A DNA stretch of 64,000 nucleotides, from assembly GCA_963931925.1 (NCBI GenBank), contig OZ007569.1, forward strand, positions 8,114,957-8,178,956, read 5' to 3'. Below are positions 1 through 12,378 of this stretch, one piece after another. How positions within the stretch are numbered: the first letter of the stretch is position 1; the number at the start of each line of letters is the position of its first letter. The position numbers were made by a program, and so were the translations under genes. Under the pieces are notes generated by a model. It was not told the origin of the DNA, ran no database searches, and worked only from the letters and a program-made list of their open reading frames with translations. Source of the DNA: Onchidella celtica (Eukaryota > Mollusca > Gastropoda > Systellommatophora > Onchidiidae).

Positions 1-108
1 ACTTCCCCTGAATAACACACCTTTCGTGGGTGGGTGGACGGTGTGCTGGTGTACGCCTGCACGCCTGACGTTACTGACAAAGCAAAGTTAATCACAAGAA
101 TCAAGTTT

Positions 109-157
109 GACTGAGACCGAGGCGTTCTCACTACAGTGAGAACGCCTCGACTGAGAC
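109..157. repeat. Perfect 14-bp-stem hairpin flanked by 9-bp direct repeats
   Basis: Positions 119-132 (GAGGCGTTCTCACT) and 135-148 are exact reverse complements around a 2-nt AC loop. The motif GACTGAGAC occurs directly on both sides (109-117 and 149-157). The structure resembles a very small foldback element with a target-site duplication, or the product of a template-switch event. Both origins are inference; the sequence symmetry itself is read directly. Confidence 0.85.
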
Positions 158-2128
158 GAAACAGGAGATTACATGTGCTCAGTGGAACATAACACTGGGC
201 TTAACATAGGAAAACGGGACGGGTATAGCACTAGGAATTCTAAGTGGTGGACTGGGTATGACTAGATATCTATACCCTCTATCTAATGTGGCTGAATGAG
301 ATAAGGGTGAAGGGTGAAAGAAAAAAAAAAAAAAAAGCTTAGAGCGTGATTGTAATCTTACAAGGCTGATGAGAGGCGGTGGGGGCTTGTTAAAATGCAC
401 ACGTATCATAATATTGAAGCTGGTCAGAGAGGTGCATTATAGTTATGCCATTTCAGGTACGCCACTGTTCTCTTGCATGCAGACAGAAATGTGCATGAAT
501 GGATGAATAAGTTCTGTTTTTCCATGACAATCTTTATTTTCAGTTAGGCCATTGTAACGAAAGAACCCGTGCAGCCTTTAAGTAACCGGTGACATTACTT
601 TTTGTAGGGGTCACAAGACAGTAAAAGTTTTGGTCACTCCTTGTGGAATGTTTTCTTCGTTTATCCTTTGGGCCTAGATTATTATAGATCTAGATCTAGA
701 TCTAGATATCTACATCTTATTTATTCTTACGATGAAATAACTTATAATAGAACTCATGAACATAAACTTTACAACTTATGTGAGATGTTTCATTCTGCTG
801 GTTATGCCGGATTAGTTTGTGAGAAATGCTGTCTCCAGCTTCATATGTCATTGTCACAACACTGCACTATACTATGGACATTTGACCCACTATAAATCAC
901 ATTTGTCTTTGAAAACTTTGAAAATATCTTCAAAACTTTTCCTTACCTCCCTTAGGCATTTTTTCAGGCTTCTACGAGGGATAAAGACCTCTGATTCCTC
1001 CAGAGTTACAGGTCATACATGTCTGAAAAATAAGAGCTCTCAGCATCACAAATCATGCCTGCCACACAACGTCAAACCGAGCTTGATGGGCAGTCTTTCA
1101 CGGCCATGTTTTCTTATCGAGATTAGGGGGATTACCGAAGGACGCGTTGCTAGGTTTCACTGGGCGCCATTTTGATTATCGATTGCTGAACTGGGTCAAA
1201 AGCCTGACCAGGAGAGCTCCGGTCTTTCTTTCAGGCGTCCCGTAAGTTCCGGACGGTCATTTTTGACATACTTTAAAGGAAAAAAAAAAACTACACTAGA
1301 TCTAAATGGCATTCGGGAAAAAGAGAATTTGAAAAGGAAGTGGGACCAGCTTTACAAGAAAAAGAGAGATAGCAAACAAATAAAAGGAGAAAAAAGAGGC
1401 AGCCTACGTGTAAAAAAAAAATTAATAAAAGTATTTTTTTAATTCAAATTTCAGGGGAGGGTTTCTATTGTGGTTAGGACCAGCTGGTGATTTTGAAATT
1501 TATGTGTCAAATTTCAGTTCATGTTAGTTCCATGCTCCTTGCATGTCGGGGAGGGGTGGTTGTTGACGGAGAAACCCTTAAAACTGAAGATCCGACGTCC
1601 AGGATTAACGTTATCTTTGCACCTAGATGAATCCACTGATTACGACATCGCGCCGACATCAGTTTGATGTAGGGAACCCGTCCCTACTACAATCCCACAG
1701 GTCTTATGAAAATTTGCAGTAGGGTTGCTGGCAGGGTATATAATTATTACTTGTTAAGGAATCTGGTCTTGTTAAAAAAAAGCCTGTCACTGGATTATTG
1801 TCATTTACAATGTACTTTCTATCTTCCCAACCCTGCTTTTGATTGCAAGGTGAAAGTATAAAAAAAAAAAATTCAATAATGTACTGTCACAATTTACATC
1901 GATTTCAAATGTTCAATGTTTGGTATATTTCTCATAGGCTTCCCACACATTACCTCATGTTCAATATTAATAAATTACATGTATGTATATTTACACTGTT
2001 ACTGGAATATTTCAGCAGGTTCATTGATGTCCATAAATTTCATAATGGACAACATAATTGTCATCTAACCCTCATATTACCCATACCAGTTTCAATCGCT
2101 GCAAACACTCATACATGCAGAGTCAGCT

Positions 2129-2353
2129 CCCCTGACCAGATTTACTTTCTTCTGAAGTGTTATTTGACATTGTCCACGAATTGCTTGATGCTATTATTAT
2201 CAATATGTAAGTCACATTACCTAAACTTAATCTAACCCCCCCCCCCCCCCCCCCCCCAATGGAAATTTGCTCCACATCGAAGCGCCCTAGTCCAGATTTG
2301 CTTTCATCAGTTGACAGAGTTGTTTGACATTGTCCATACATTGCGTCTGATGC
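2129..2353. repeat. Diverged direct duplication, about 65-bp units
   Basis: About 2136-2195 and 2293-2353 share CCAGATTT.CTTTC, TTTGACATTGTCCA and TTGC..TGATGCTAT in the same order. They are separated by a poly-C tract and unrelated bases. This is probably an old local duplication or two copies of a short dispersed repeat. Confidence 0.6.
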
Positions 2354-2600
2354 TATCTGTGTGGCCGTTACCAATGTTACCCACAATATCAAAACTTAAT
2401 AATTATCTCCCTCCATGGGGATTCACTCGAGATCATGAACAAGGAATGCCATGCACTAGACCTTTTTGATGTTTTTTGTCGGTGACAATGTTTTTTTTTC
2501 AATTTTCAGGCGAGAGGAAAAGTAACACAGATCTATATCATTCACAATCTCACCGACCTAACACGAAATAAAACAGCCAGAATCTTGTGCATGCACATGT

Positions 2601-3893
2601 ACAAATGTTTTATTTGAGTTTTTTTCGGTTGGTCAACATTGTAACTAATAATAAAAAATACAAAATATGATACACGTACTGTCATTTATAAAAACAATGG
2701 TAAGTGAAAGTGACAGTTCAAATTTAAAAGTCAGTCAACAAGTTGAGATAATGGAAATGGCAGGCGACTAATAAGATATATATGCAAGAACTTTCAGTGA
2801 TTTAAAAATCAAGCTTTGTTCCTCAGGTAGTCAAAGCTAATGAACTGTACTGAACACAAGAGGTGATGTCTGTTTTCATACAAAGTTAACATTATAACTA
2901 TGTGGGTATGCAGATGAAAATTAAACAAGACAAAAACAAAAGTGAAAAAAATATGTCACAGTGAGGAAATGCTGAAAAATGGCAGTGAAAATGAGATGGA
3001 TGATTGAAAGTTTGGACTGGCAGCAGGGATGAAGGCGAATGATGCCTGAAGAGTGTTGCAATGGAGAAGTAATACACCATTTCAAGCTTGCATGACACCA
3101 GCATATTACATGTACATAATTTTCATAGCAGAAGCAACAAGAAATCAAACATGCTAAAAACAATATGAAGAAAGTCTGCAGAATTGACTGTATACCCCTA
3201 CTTTCTATTTGGATGGAATTATACATCACATGCTAAGAGATCGAAATGACTGGTTTGTTTTTTTTCCCCTCACCAATCAATTCAAATGGCATTGAAATAA
3301 TATCATGTTTTGTTGTACAAAATTTACAAAATGGATAAGACTCTAAGTAAAGTGATTTCTCAGAAATGCTATGACAAATTTTTATTTCACTGCTTATCTC
3401 TTTGCAATATATTACAATGAAATGTTCGGGCAAGTAGCATATCCCCTCCAAACATGGTAAACTGAAACTGCTTTGGGAATGAGGTATTCCATTCGCACTT
3501 TATCCCCAAAATATTGATAAATTAAAACAGCTAGCTCTATGACACACAGAGTGACCTTAAAACAAAACAAAAAAAACAACAACAATGGGCTGCACAGAAC
3601 AATTATTAATTTCTGCCTTAGTGGCAATTGAGCAGAATATTCAAAACAAGCACTGCTTTTCCATTTTTACCTGGCTTTGGTGTCTTCACTCTCTATATAT
3701 CTGAGATCTCATCACCAACACTGCAGTTGACAGGTAACTCTTTTTAAAAAAAACAACAACAACAACATAGCATTTAATTCTCTCATTATAAAAAAGCCAT
3801 TGAACTGTTGTTGCTGTAAGTGAGGTGGTACTCAGACATAAAATGTGAGTGAGATGTCTGTCTCTTTCCACAACATATGCTGAACATGGCGCA
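2601..3893 (-). promoter_or_regulatory. KAT8 3' UTR/downstream region with candidate poly(A) signals
   Basis: Downstream of the KAT8 stop codon, the first minus-strand AATAAA is at 3381-3386, which would give a 3' UTR of roughly 530 nt. Another lies at 2609-2614. No coding sequence is recognised in this stretch. Which signal is used cannot be decided from sequence alone. Confidence 0.4.
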
Positions 3894-4541
3894 TCATCTC
3901 TTGGCAACTTTGACAGGGGGTTTATTGACTGGCTTCTCCCATCTCAAGCAAGTGGGATCTACAATTAAGCTGGGTTTCTTGCAGATTTTCTGATATAGTT
4001 CTTCAATAAGTTTTGGAGTAACACACAAGATGTGATTTCCCTTCCAGTATTTGATAAGATTCATAGACTGCAGCGTGCTCACCACATCAGTGTAAGAGAT
4101 TGAAGTCATTTTTTCCAGTTCCCTCATGCTAACTTTCACTCCCATTTTGTAGATGCAATCTAAAAGTACAGATGTCCAGTAGCTGCGATAGCTAAGTTTA
4201 CCTAAATCTGATAAGGGTTTCTCCGGAGACCCTACAACTCCTTCTATGACTGACAGCTCATAACTGAGAGTAATAAGAAACTTGCCATAACCTTTGCGCT
4301 GGTGTGGGGGTAAAGTCAAAATACAGGCAAGATTATTTCCATCAGGTGATTCTTTCTCTTTAGAGAAGTATCCCACAAGGTGGCAGCCGTAGCGGTCAAC
4401 CTCCACCAAAATGTAGAAAATAAATGGCTCCACATCAAAGTAAAGTGTTTTGTGGTCCAGAAAAAGCTTGGCCAAGAGACAAAGGTTCTGACAGTAGATC
4501 TTCCAGTCCTTCCCATCCACTTCAAATACTGAGATTGTTCC
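3894..4541 (-). CDS. KAT8: KAT8 coding exon 4 (catalytic domain and C-terminus)
   Basis: The acceptor is ctgcag|GGAACA. The exon encodes [13 protein letters not shown] and then the whole acetyl-CoA and substrate-binding region, including [25 protein letters not shown] and the winged-helix-like C-terminus. It ends PPVKVAKR and a stop. There are no frame disruptions. Confidence 0.96.
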   Translation of the reverse strand, partial: GTISVFEVDGKDWKIYCQNLCLLAKLFLDHKTLYFDVEPFIFYILVEVDRYGCHLVGYFSKEKESPDGNNLACILTLPPHQRKGYGKFLITLSYELSVIEGVVGSPEKPLSDLGKLSYRSYWTSVLLDCIYKMGVKVSMRELEKMTSISYTDVVSTLQSMNLIKYWKGNHILCVTPKLIEELYQKICKKPSLIVDPTCLRWEKPVNKPPVKVAKR

Positions 4542-7500
4542 CTGCAGACAGAAATAAGGAACAACTTGAAAACTTCACAATAAACATACAAATCTAGTAT
4601 GGAAGACAAAAGTACAGAGGGTGTGGACTAAAAACTGCTGGCTAACATGTATATATGAAATCAAAACACCGACATGCATATCCTGTCAAATGCCACGTAA
4701 AATTTCTGAGGAAGCATTACTAGTAACGCTAAGAAAGAAGTATGTTTTTTTACCAAATGACGGGATATGAACTTCATGTGCCATATCAAAGGCACACAGA
4801 TCAGTGCTGGGCGATAGCCCGAATTTAGATTTCAATATCCGATGTCCGGATACAAGCAACTGACCCGCTTGTGACCTGCTTCCGCAGAGGCACAGCCAGT
4901 GGCAAAGCAAGTGTCTCCCTGGAAGCAAGCCCTCCATCCAAGGAAAAAAAAAACAACCAGATCACAGAAAGTAGAATTGACCAATCCCTTTTGACCTAGG
5001 TCAGCACACAAAAACAAAACCATATCCTTGGAAATGGGGGGAATGGTGGAGGGTACAGGGTAAGAGCAACAAGCAAGTCACCCTCCAGCGTCACCAATCA
5101 ATTGTCCACAGACCAAATTAGTATACTGCAACCCTCTTCTCACGATCAACTGGATCAAAACTTGATGGCATAACTGGTCTAAAATTTGTATCAAGATCTG
5201 GATATCCAGACATTTTGAAGTGGTTGATTCAAATATCCCGATCACTCAAAAGCAAGTCGCCACCCAGCACTAACAGTTTAACACAGATTTGGTCGCTAGA
5301 CTTTTTTTTTCCCTAAGACTAGTAAGAGAATGCAGAACTATGGTGAGTTAATGGGCAATAATGGGGAAAAAAATTGCAAGATTTTTTTTTTCAGACTATC
5401 AGCATCAGATGATGTCCTGCTGATGTCAGTGACTGGTCATTTGAAAACTCTGTTAATGATGAAAAAAAAAAAAGCTTTCTTACAACTAAGACTTTTAGTG
5501 TATTGAAACATGGCAGATATATGCAACATCAAAAACAAAAAAAAACAACAACATTGCCAGGGTCTTGCAGCTGAGCTGGACACTGGAATTTATGGTAGTT
5601 TTTTTATGGGTGGTTATTTATTCCTAACACTAGGCTTTGCTACATACATTTTTTGCTTCTTTTTTCTTTTTTTTGTGTTTAACCCAGAAATACTATAAAA
5701 TTATTTCATCCAGTTTAAATTGGCCAAATAAAAAACACATAATCTGGTACACAAAAATAAGTGAGAAAAAAGTTCTTAAAACAATGTCGCCTGTGTTAAC
5801 CTTGCGGTAAATTTCCTTTCCCGGTGGGTGTCTCCAAGTGCACTGTGACTGATGATAACGGAATGATTTCTCCAACTTCATGTACTTGAGGCAGAATTCA
5901 CAGATCCATAATTTTGGCTGTTTTCCATATTCTTCAGGATACGGTGAAAAGTACCATGCGTCAATTTCGTATTTGCCAAACTGTATTCTGTCTATGTACT
6001 TCACCTGTTCAATACACAAATTATTTTAAAACAAAAAATTAAACTTCAAAACAGCATAAACCTTGATCAAAGTGATATATGTTTGAAGTAGCCACCTGAT
6101 TCCCCATCTTAATAACTTCTGAACGATTGTTACAACCAACCGTGGTTGCATTCTACAAGGTTTCTACCATCCCCTTTCTCCCACAAATGCTTGACATTAT
6201 GGCTCAAATTCGTTCCGCACTGGTGTTAGATTCTCTTCTTTTCCAGAACCACATAGATTTACAGACTTTAAGATATCCATCGTGTTTAACCATCCACTAT
6301 CCCACTATTCATTGGTTCACAGAATTACTTCTGTTAAAGATCCTTACATCAAAGACGATCACAGCCTAACGTTTTTCCATGTCACCACAGATTTACCTCC
6401 TTAAAAAGAACGTTAAATTTATGACTTTCCAAAATTATGAATTTATGGAAACAGAATCTTTGCCAGCCCGACTAACAAAACATCAGCTGACTGAAGAATA
6501 ATGAACTGACCCTGATGAAAACATTACAATCTAGTACCTAGTCACCAGAGTGGAAAATGAAAGGGCTGGAACTGACTAGAATCTCATGCGAGGTCTTTTA
6601 TATTGCCACAGCAAAGTGAGAGATGTACACACGGACCTTTGTAATGGCTTCATGTTCTTTTTCAAGGGCTGCCGTGGTGGGATCCATCTCAGCAAATGTC
6701 TTCTGAACATGGTTGATCTCATCATGTTTGCGTTTTTGATTCCTTGTAATCTTGCGGTCTGTGCCATCTGTAAAATCTGTCAGTGAAATAGTCAGTTCTC
6801 CTGCTTTGGTTTGGGGATCCTCAAATTTTGATGTCAGGTCGAGTCTGTCATGATAATAAAAATAAAAATATTCATTATTTAAACTCAAAAGAAAAAACCA
6901 AAACAGATTCAATTACATCAGAAAATGCAATCACTGCAAATTGACAATAAGGTTAACCTCACATGTGTACATTTGAACCATGTGCACTTTTTATGCAAAA
7001 CTTTACACTGATTACTGACTGAAACAAGTCTGATCAATGTGTCATCAAATCATTTATCAATTATTGGACACCTGACTATTTAACAAAAATTGGTACTATA
7101 AAAAAAGAAATATGAAATTTTCAGATTTAGCTGGTTTGTGGCCGACACCATCGATATATTTAAATAGGGAAAATAGGGGATGAACTATAATGAAGCCTTG
7201 CGAGTGAAATAATGTTGCAACAGCATGTGCCTGTGGTATTGGTTTTGGTTGAGTTTTAAACATACATTACGTTCGGATGATTTAGTGCCATGTGTTTTAT
7301 TCACAAATGGTGATTCATTTCATGAAGGTGATGCCTGAAGCTTTAATTTTAATGCAGTATGAGTATACTATGAAACAATTTGCACTTTCTGTAGTATTCC
7401 ATCATAATTTTGCTCTTGAAACACTCATCCTCTACGACAAAAATGTCCAAGGCATTAACAATGCAGTGGACCTAAAGCCCCCATTATTTCGAAATGGAAA

Positions 7501-10500
7501 AGCAACCTTTCTAGTCTACTGTACAAGTGTACATAACTGAAAGTGAAAGCATTCTGAAGGCTGCTGACATGAATCTAACAACCTCTTGTGCAATAAATGC
7601 AAAAATTGCAATGTTCGTTTATGGGCAGGGCTCACTACTTTTTCAATTACTAGCATTAACAGCGGTTAACATTGCTAATGTAACAATTATGAACAGAGGA
7701 GGAGTTCTGTATGCGTTACATATAATTTTTACCGCTATTAAGTAAAGCTCACTGTTACACATTGTTCTAGACCTTAAATATATGACCAATTATCACTTCA
7801 TATTCACAATATTAACATTTGTAACACACTTGCCAAGAAAAATAGTACAACTACAATCCCCCAAAAAAGTCTGAAGTGAGACAAAATCCGAAAACAGCTG
7901 CCATTATGAAACTTGCTAGGGAGAGGTCACGGTAAAAGAATTTACCAAATGCGCGACTGGTGAAGGTTTGCTGAAACAAAACTTGGTATGGTGTTCACGA
8001 ATTTAAACTCACAACACATGGAATGGTCAGAATAGATGGACCTGGGGGCATGAGGGTCTAGTCAGTTTGTATCAATGGGCGGTAGTCAGATTGACTAATC
8101 AGACGAAAAGGGGTTGGGGTAGCCATTGGCGATCGACGTACATTCAAGTAGGCCCTATATTAGCTCAGATCATGCAACCTCCGAGCAAATGAAATCGGAT
8201 CGTTTTGCTATTAAGCCGATTCATAATTTTCAACAACTATGCAAATACAAGGTCGGTAACTTTCCCTAATTTAGGTCAAGGGCGCTGACTGTGAGTGTGA
8301 GTATTAGTAAATAACTACCGACAAACTGTTAACTCACCTGCGTGGCGAAAGGGTTTAGATATGTGTGATTTAGGAACAAAAGGGTGTGGGTGCGGATCCG
8401 AGTACTGTCATGATTTATAATCATTATGTAATATCTGTTCTCTTGCAGATGTTTGTAGCGCAGAGAAATCGAGATGAGATGGAAGTGAGACTGAGAGGGG
8501 AGAGAGATACATAAAAATTTAGAGAAAGCGGAGCACGCCATGAATTATTTGTTTCTCTTTCTTTAGAAAACCCCCCAAAAATACCTAGCGCCTTTTTTTC
8601 TCAAACACCTCAAAATAAACCCTCTGTAGCATGTAACGCATTCGGAACTCCTCCCATGAACAGGCCTACACTGGCTACAGCCACAGGTTCTGACACAGCC
8701 ATGAGTTCCTTCAGAGCTCTCCCTATTTTTCATTACGCTAGCCAAAATGACAGCTATTCAAAATGCATACATAATATATGAACTGTGGAGAATTTGTCAA
8801 TGACCTGCACTTGAAATTTTAGAACCTGAAAACATGCAATGGAACATTTTTTTCCATTTCCTAGTAAGTAGTCAGGACATAATGAGTCTACAGAAAGAGT
8901 TCCATATATCCCAAGCACTAGGTTCATCCCCATCCCTAATCCTAAATGTTTTACCAACCCCCAGACTCTTGCCCTTCACCTCTAGAGTCTATTCCTAAGG
9001 CTGTCTGTTGTAACTCTAAATATCTGATTCTTGATCCCCATCCCTGTAATTAGTCTTAACTCTCACCCCGTGCACTACCTGTAAAGCCCACTGTCCGGTC
9101 AGTGACCTTACTCACGGAGAATCTTATCTGGGGTCACTGACCCTTGCCGCTATGCGATGACCACACATGCTGTCCAGGTGGTTCGGTTTTTATTGATCAG
9201 TTTGAAAACATTTGCTGCTTTAATCATAATTAATGCCTTATCACGCTTGATAATGAATTAACCAGTAAAACCTTACTCTGTCAGTCTCTAATCAATGATC
9301 TGACTTAATGATTACAAACTGACAGCTGTAGTTTTCGTGAGAACGAAGCATGATAACTAGCCATGCCCTCCCCAAGCCCTACACAAATGGTTTCATCTTG
9401 ATTGACATATAAAGCATACTAATTATAAACCAATGTGGGCATTTGGGGCAAAGATTATTTCAGAGCTTGTTTCTGATTGGTTCTTAGATGGTGGTCAGCT
9501 TGTGAGAAAATGAGATAATATTGCAAATTTGTTGAGCCACAGTTCGCATGTTGATGTTACATCTTTTGAAAGTGTGGGGAGAGCCTTTGAAAGCTAAAGT
9601 CTTTGTGATTCTGACCAGTGGTCCACTGATTAACGTAAATGTCACGATGCCTTTGATTTAGAAGAGATACAGTGAACTTGGTTACATCTCAAAAAGGTAA
9701 GTAACCTGACGCATGAAAATACTGCTTGCACGTGGCGCGGTCAGCTTGACCTTGCCGGCTAAAGCCGCACATGCGGCATGGGCCCTTGGGAAACATGGGT
9801 TGCCGTTGAGGGTGAGGGTTATGTGTAAACCACAGACTAGGGATAAACCAGACGGGACATTCCCATTGTGTGACGTCACGAAACATCGCTTTGCGTGACC
9901 TCTACTGCGGGTCAAATTTGTCTACTGCTGGCCTTCTGCCATCTTGGAAATACGGTAGGCTAGTATATGGCATAGAGGCGATCTACGAGTTTCCCTACGG
10001 CATACAGTGTTTGGACATCGTGTTTTTAATTTTATGCCTCTTTTGCATTTTAAACTAAATGTTAATTACTATGATAATGGTCATGAACGTATCTGTTTTA
10101 CCGTTCTAATACGGTTAGTTCCGATTCATCTAGACTTAGCTGTAGGTTTAGCTGAAGTGAAAACTCCATGTTGTTTACTGCTGCCACATGGACGGACACG
10201 GCGTCAATTTTTTTTTTCGCTTTATATTTTTTAAACCCAATGAACGAGTGCATCAACACAAAATGCAAGTCAAGACGAAGAGGGGGGGGGGGGGGGGGGG
10301 GGGGTTTGAAGCAGATGAAGAAAAAGAAGTAGTACATGTAGTAGTAGTAACAGTACCATAGTAGTAGTAGTAGTTGCTGTAGTAGTAGTATAGTTTGTTT
10401 GTGTTTGAAGAAAAGCATGTTGACACGATAACAGATCTATTGTGCGTGTAAAAGTAAGACGACAGACAGATTTTAAATAAATGATAGGAAAGAAAGAGGA

Positions 10501-12378
10501 CCCGCCAGAAGCGCCCGTAGTAGTAATAGGTCTACATAATAACAGGTTATTTTGTCTCAACATAACGTTACCTACGGTACTAGGAACATGACTACTACTA
10601 CACATCAGAAATATTAAACTGTAGAATTAATTCGAACTAGATTTTTACAGCATCTAGTTAAAATTCATGTTGCATCCAACATACAGAACATGCAAATTAT
10701 AAGTTTCTTTACAGTGGTGTTCCAAAACAAAATGCCCTACAACAAGGCAGTCTTGCTTCTTCAGACAAAATTTTTTCATTGAATACTTCATCCAATACAG
10801 CATGGGCATGTCCAATACACAGTACTAAACGTGCTACGAGCCTTTGCCATAACGTCATATCCCTCAATCTGATCAGAATAGCAAAATTCTTAGTCTTAAA
10901 TGCCCCTGCCTGTACTATAATCATGTTTTTCCAAGGCGGCAACATTTTTGGTACCAGTATTTGAGATATTTGTAACTGAATTAAATATTAAGGAATGACT
11001 CATAACCATGGTCACACATCCACACCAGATTAAACAAAGAGTATAAAATCAGGTGTTTTTATTCATACAGAAAACAACTAATTTCCTTAAACTTAACACA
11101 AATCCCAAGAAAGATTGCAATTGGCAAAACAACATTAGTGTAAAAGATGAATTGCTATCATCATGGAAGTATATCCGTTTGATCCCCATACCCCAAGAAG
11201 AACAAAAACAATACATAGCTACCCCGGCGGCTTTCCCTGATATGTCAATCTGACTACTGCCCAGAAGAACATCGGCCTACGGCCTCGATGATACAAACTG
11301 ACTAGACCCTCACGTCGTTACACATTAATCTGACAATTGATGCCTATGCACTTGTTGAGCTAGGGAACGCATTCGGAAGTCCTCCCTATACAGCCTCTAC
11401 AAACAAGATGGCGGACTAGGAATGGATTAAGTTGTCGCATCCAATTTTTGAACTTGTCTTGTTTCTTTTTCAGTAGCCGTACACTATTAATCAGAGTTAC
11501 AAAGTTGTCAAAATTGACTAAAGAATCTATCTATACTAATCGATTATACATTCGATGTTGTGACGTAATTTTAGGTATGAGGATCAAACGGATATACTCC
11601 CATCATCATAGTTACGAGCGACAAATTAAAGTGTTAGTGTCAATTCCTGTCTCCATCAAGCAATCACTCCCCCATTGAAATACAAGTAGTTATAAACAGT
11701 ATTGTCAATAATATAAGGACATGATTGAATACTACAGCAAACAATATGAAACTGGCCCCCGCTCATCCTGTCGCCATCACGTTTAAACAACATGGCATCG
11801 GGATCTACCGTATTTCCAAGACGTCGCATTCTCGGCAATGTCTGGAGAAAACGACACAGCCTGAAGCGTCTAGATGTCCTATCTATGTATATTATTTATC
11901 TATGGTGTAAACAAACAATTGTGAAAGTTTGACAAAATGGCTGTGGGAGTGGGACGTACAGTCTACAGAACTCTTTCCGAATGTGCTTTATCACATTCTG
12001 GCTCTGGTCACAGACCTATCAGGACTTAACTTCAACGACTAGATTTAGCCCAGATTCTAATATTACTAGGCCTAGATTCTAGATCTACATCTCCCTAGAC
12101 TAGATCTAGACTCTAGATCTAGATAGACCTACGATTACGAAGCCTACGCTACGGTACCTTTCGAGATCTACCCATTCGTCCAAGCGACGATCAAATCCTT
12201 CATAATGAACATAAACTTCCTGTGTTCCAGCTTCATTCTGTCTTGTCTGAATAATCTCTGCTGCATGCAATGTGTTATCAGATCGTTTGACTAGATAATG
12301 ATCTCCAATTTCTGGTACACTGTACGATTTCTCATTGTTTTCTTTACCAGCATCATTCTTTTTAGAGTTATCCGCCAT
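3894..12378 (-). CDS. KAT8: MYST-family histone acetyltransferase KAT8 (MOF), complete, 4 coding exons
   Basis: Coding exons on the minus strand are 12158-12378, 6637-6844, 5801-6004 and 3894-4541. They join in frame to 426 aa (human KAT8 is 458 aa, with a longer N-terminus). The order is: a chromo-barrel domain at about residues 25-80 ([31 protein letters not shown]); the conserved linker ([18 protein letters not shown]); a C2HC zinc finger (C178, C181, H194, C198); and the acetyl-CoA-binding fold with QRKGYG at 292-297. Family knowledge makes K242 (DHKTLYFD) the auto-acetylated lysine, and C284 and E318 the catalytic pair; all three are present. MOF acetylates histone H4 Lys16 in the nucleus within MSL and NSL complexes. 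The ATG at 12378 was chosen because it has a good context (AAAATGG) and an upstream GTG has none. All introns are GT-AG (phases 2, 0, 0). The gene is divergent from the transporter at 13736. Confidence 0.96.
4542..5800 (-). other. KAT8 intron 3
   Basis: A 1,259-bp intron. It carries the hAT-like inverted-repeat element at 4802-5271 and several A-rich runs. No other exon or RNA gene is seen. Confidence 0.85.
4802..5271. mobile_element. hAT-like non-autonomous DNA element (MITE), about 470 bp
   Basis: The left end reads CAGTGCTGGGCGAT and the right end, reverse-complemented, reads TAGTGCTGGGTGGC. This gives terminal inverted repeats around AGTGCTGGG. A CAGTG-type terminus is usual for hAT transposons. 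No transposase reading frame lies inside. A clear 8-bp target-site duplication was not found, so the family call is tentative. Confidence 0.5.
5801..6004 (-). CDS. KAT8: KAT8 coding exon 3 (MYST zinc finger)
   Basis: This is a 204-nt exon of exactly 68 codons, from [10 protein letters not shown] to PPGKEIYRK. It contains the C2HC finger residues (CEFC, then H..QC) needed for MYST folding. The acceptor is ttgaacag|GTG and the donor is AAG|gttaac, both phase 0. Confidence 0.95.
6005..6636 (-). other. KAT8 intron 2
   Basis: A 632-bp phase-0 intron between the linker and zinc-finger exons. Nothing further is recognised in it. Confidence 0.85.
6637..6844 (-). CDS. KAT8: KAT8 coding exon 2 (linker)
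   Basis: The acceptor is catgacag|ACTCGACC. The exon encodes RLDLTSKF and then the strongly conserved block from [18 protein letters not shown] to EHEAITK. The donor AAG|gtccgt is a weak but valid GT site, phase 0. Confidence 0.94.
8048..8099 (+). repeat. Dispersed repeat copy, inverted partner at 11245-11316
   Basis: It shares GAGGGTCTAGTCAGTTTGTA and GTAGTCAGATTGAC with the reverse complement of 11245-11316. The two copies lie inverted within KAT8 intron 1. Confidence 0.65.
9428..9755 (+). repeat. Left copy of a 0.33-0.4 kb repeat, inverted partner at 14234-14632
   Basis: It matches the reverse complement of 14234-14632 along its length: CCAATGTGGGCATTTGGG, CTGATTGGTTCTTAGAT, GAAAATGAGATAATATTGCA, GTGATTCTGACCAGTGGT and GGTCAGCTTGACCTTG occur in the same order. 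One copy lies in KAT8 intron 1 and the other in transporter intron 1, so they bracket the divergent promoter. Confidence 0.8.
9862..9888 (+). repeat. 27-bp repeat with CRE palindrome, partner at 62499-62525
   Basis: CCCATTGTGTGACGTCAC followed by (A/G)AAACA(T/G)CG occurs here and, inverted, at 62499-62525. The core TGACGTCA is the canonical CRE/ATF palindrome. This is probably a fragment of a dispersed element; regulatory use is speculative. Confidence 0.55.
11245..11316 (-). repeat. Dispersed repeat copy, inverted relative to 8048-8099
   Basis: This is the same repeat as 8048-8099 in the opposite orientation. It carries an inserted palindrome-like segment (ATCGGCCTACGGCCTCGAT). Confidence 0.65.
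12158..12378 (-). CDS. KAT8: KAT8 coding exon 1 (N-terminus and chromo-barrel domain)
   Basis: It begins MADNSKKND and ends within the Arg codon after DEWVDLE. The donor is GAAAG|gtaccg, phase 2. The chromo-barrel residues [14 protein letters not shown] match human [14 protein letters not shown]. The start codon sits inside AAAATGGCGGA, a YY1-like motif. Confidence 0.95.

Larger units (their letters stand above)
1..2600. other. Non-coding flank, no gene recognised
   Basis: No reading frame here resembles a known protein and none shows conserved motifs next to splice sites. It contains a perfect hairpin (119-148), an (AGATCT)n-like stretch at about 685-710, a diverged direct duplication (2129-2353) and a poly-C run near 2237-2257. 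A GC-richer patch near 1140-1180 contains a YY1-like GCGCCATTTTG. That patch could be a promoter of a gene to the left, but no coding exon supports this. Confidence 0.6.
6845..12157 (-). other. KAT8 intron 1 (5.3 kb)
   Basis: A phase-2 intron separating the chromo-barrel exon from the rest. It contains dispersed repeats (8048-8099, 9428-9755, 9862-9888, 11245-11316), a poly-G tract of about 25 nt near 10281-10305 followed by GTA-rich triplets, and a TCTAGA-rich stretch beside exon 1 (about 12050-12125). No further coding exon is supported. Confidence 0.85.

Noticed and set aside
819-1175. 118-codon plus-strand frame near the left end
   Set aside because: No recognisable motif, compositional bias or splice partner.
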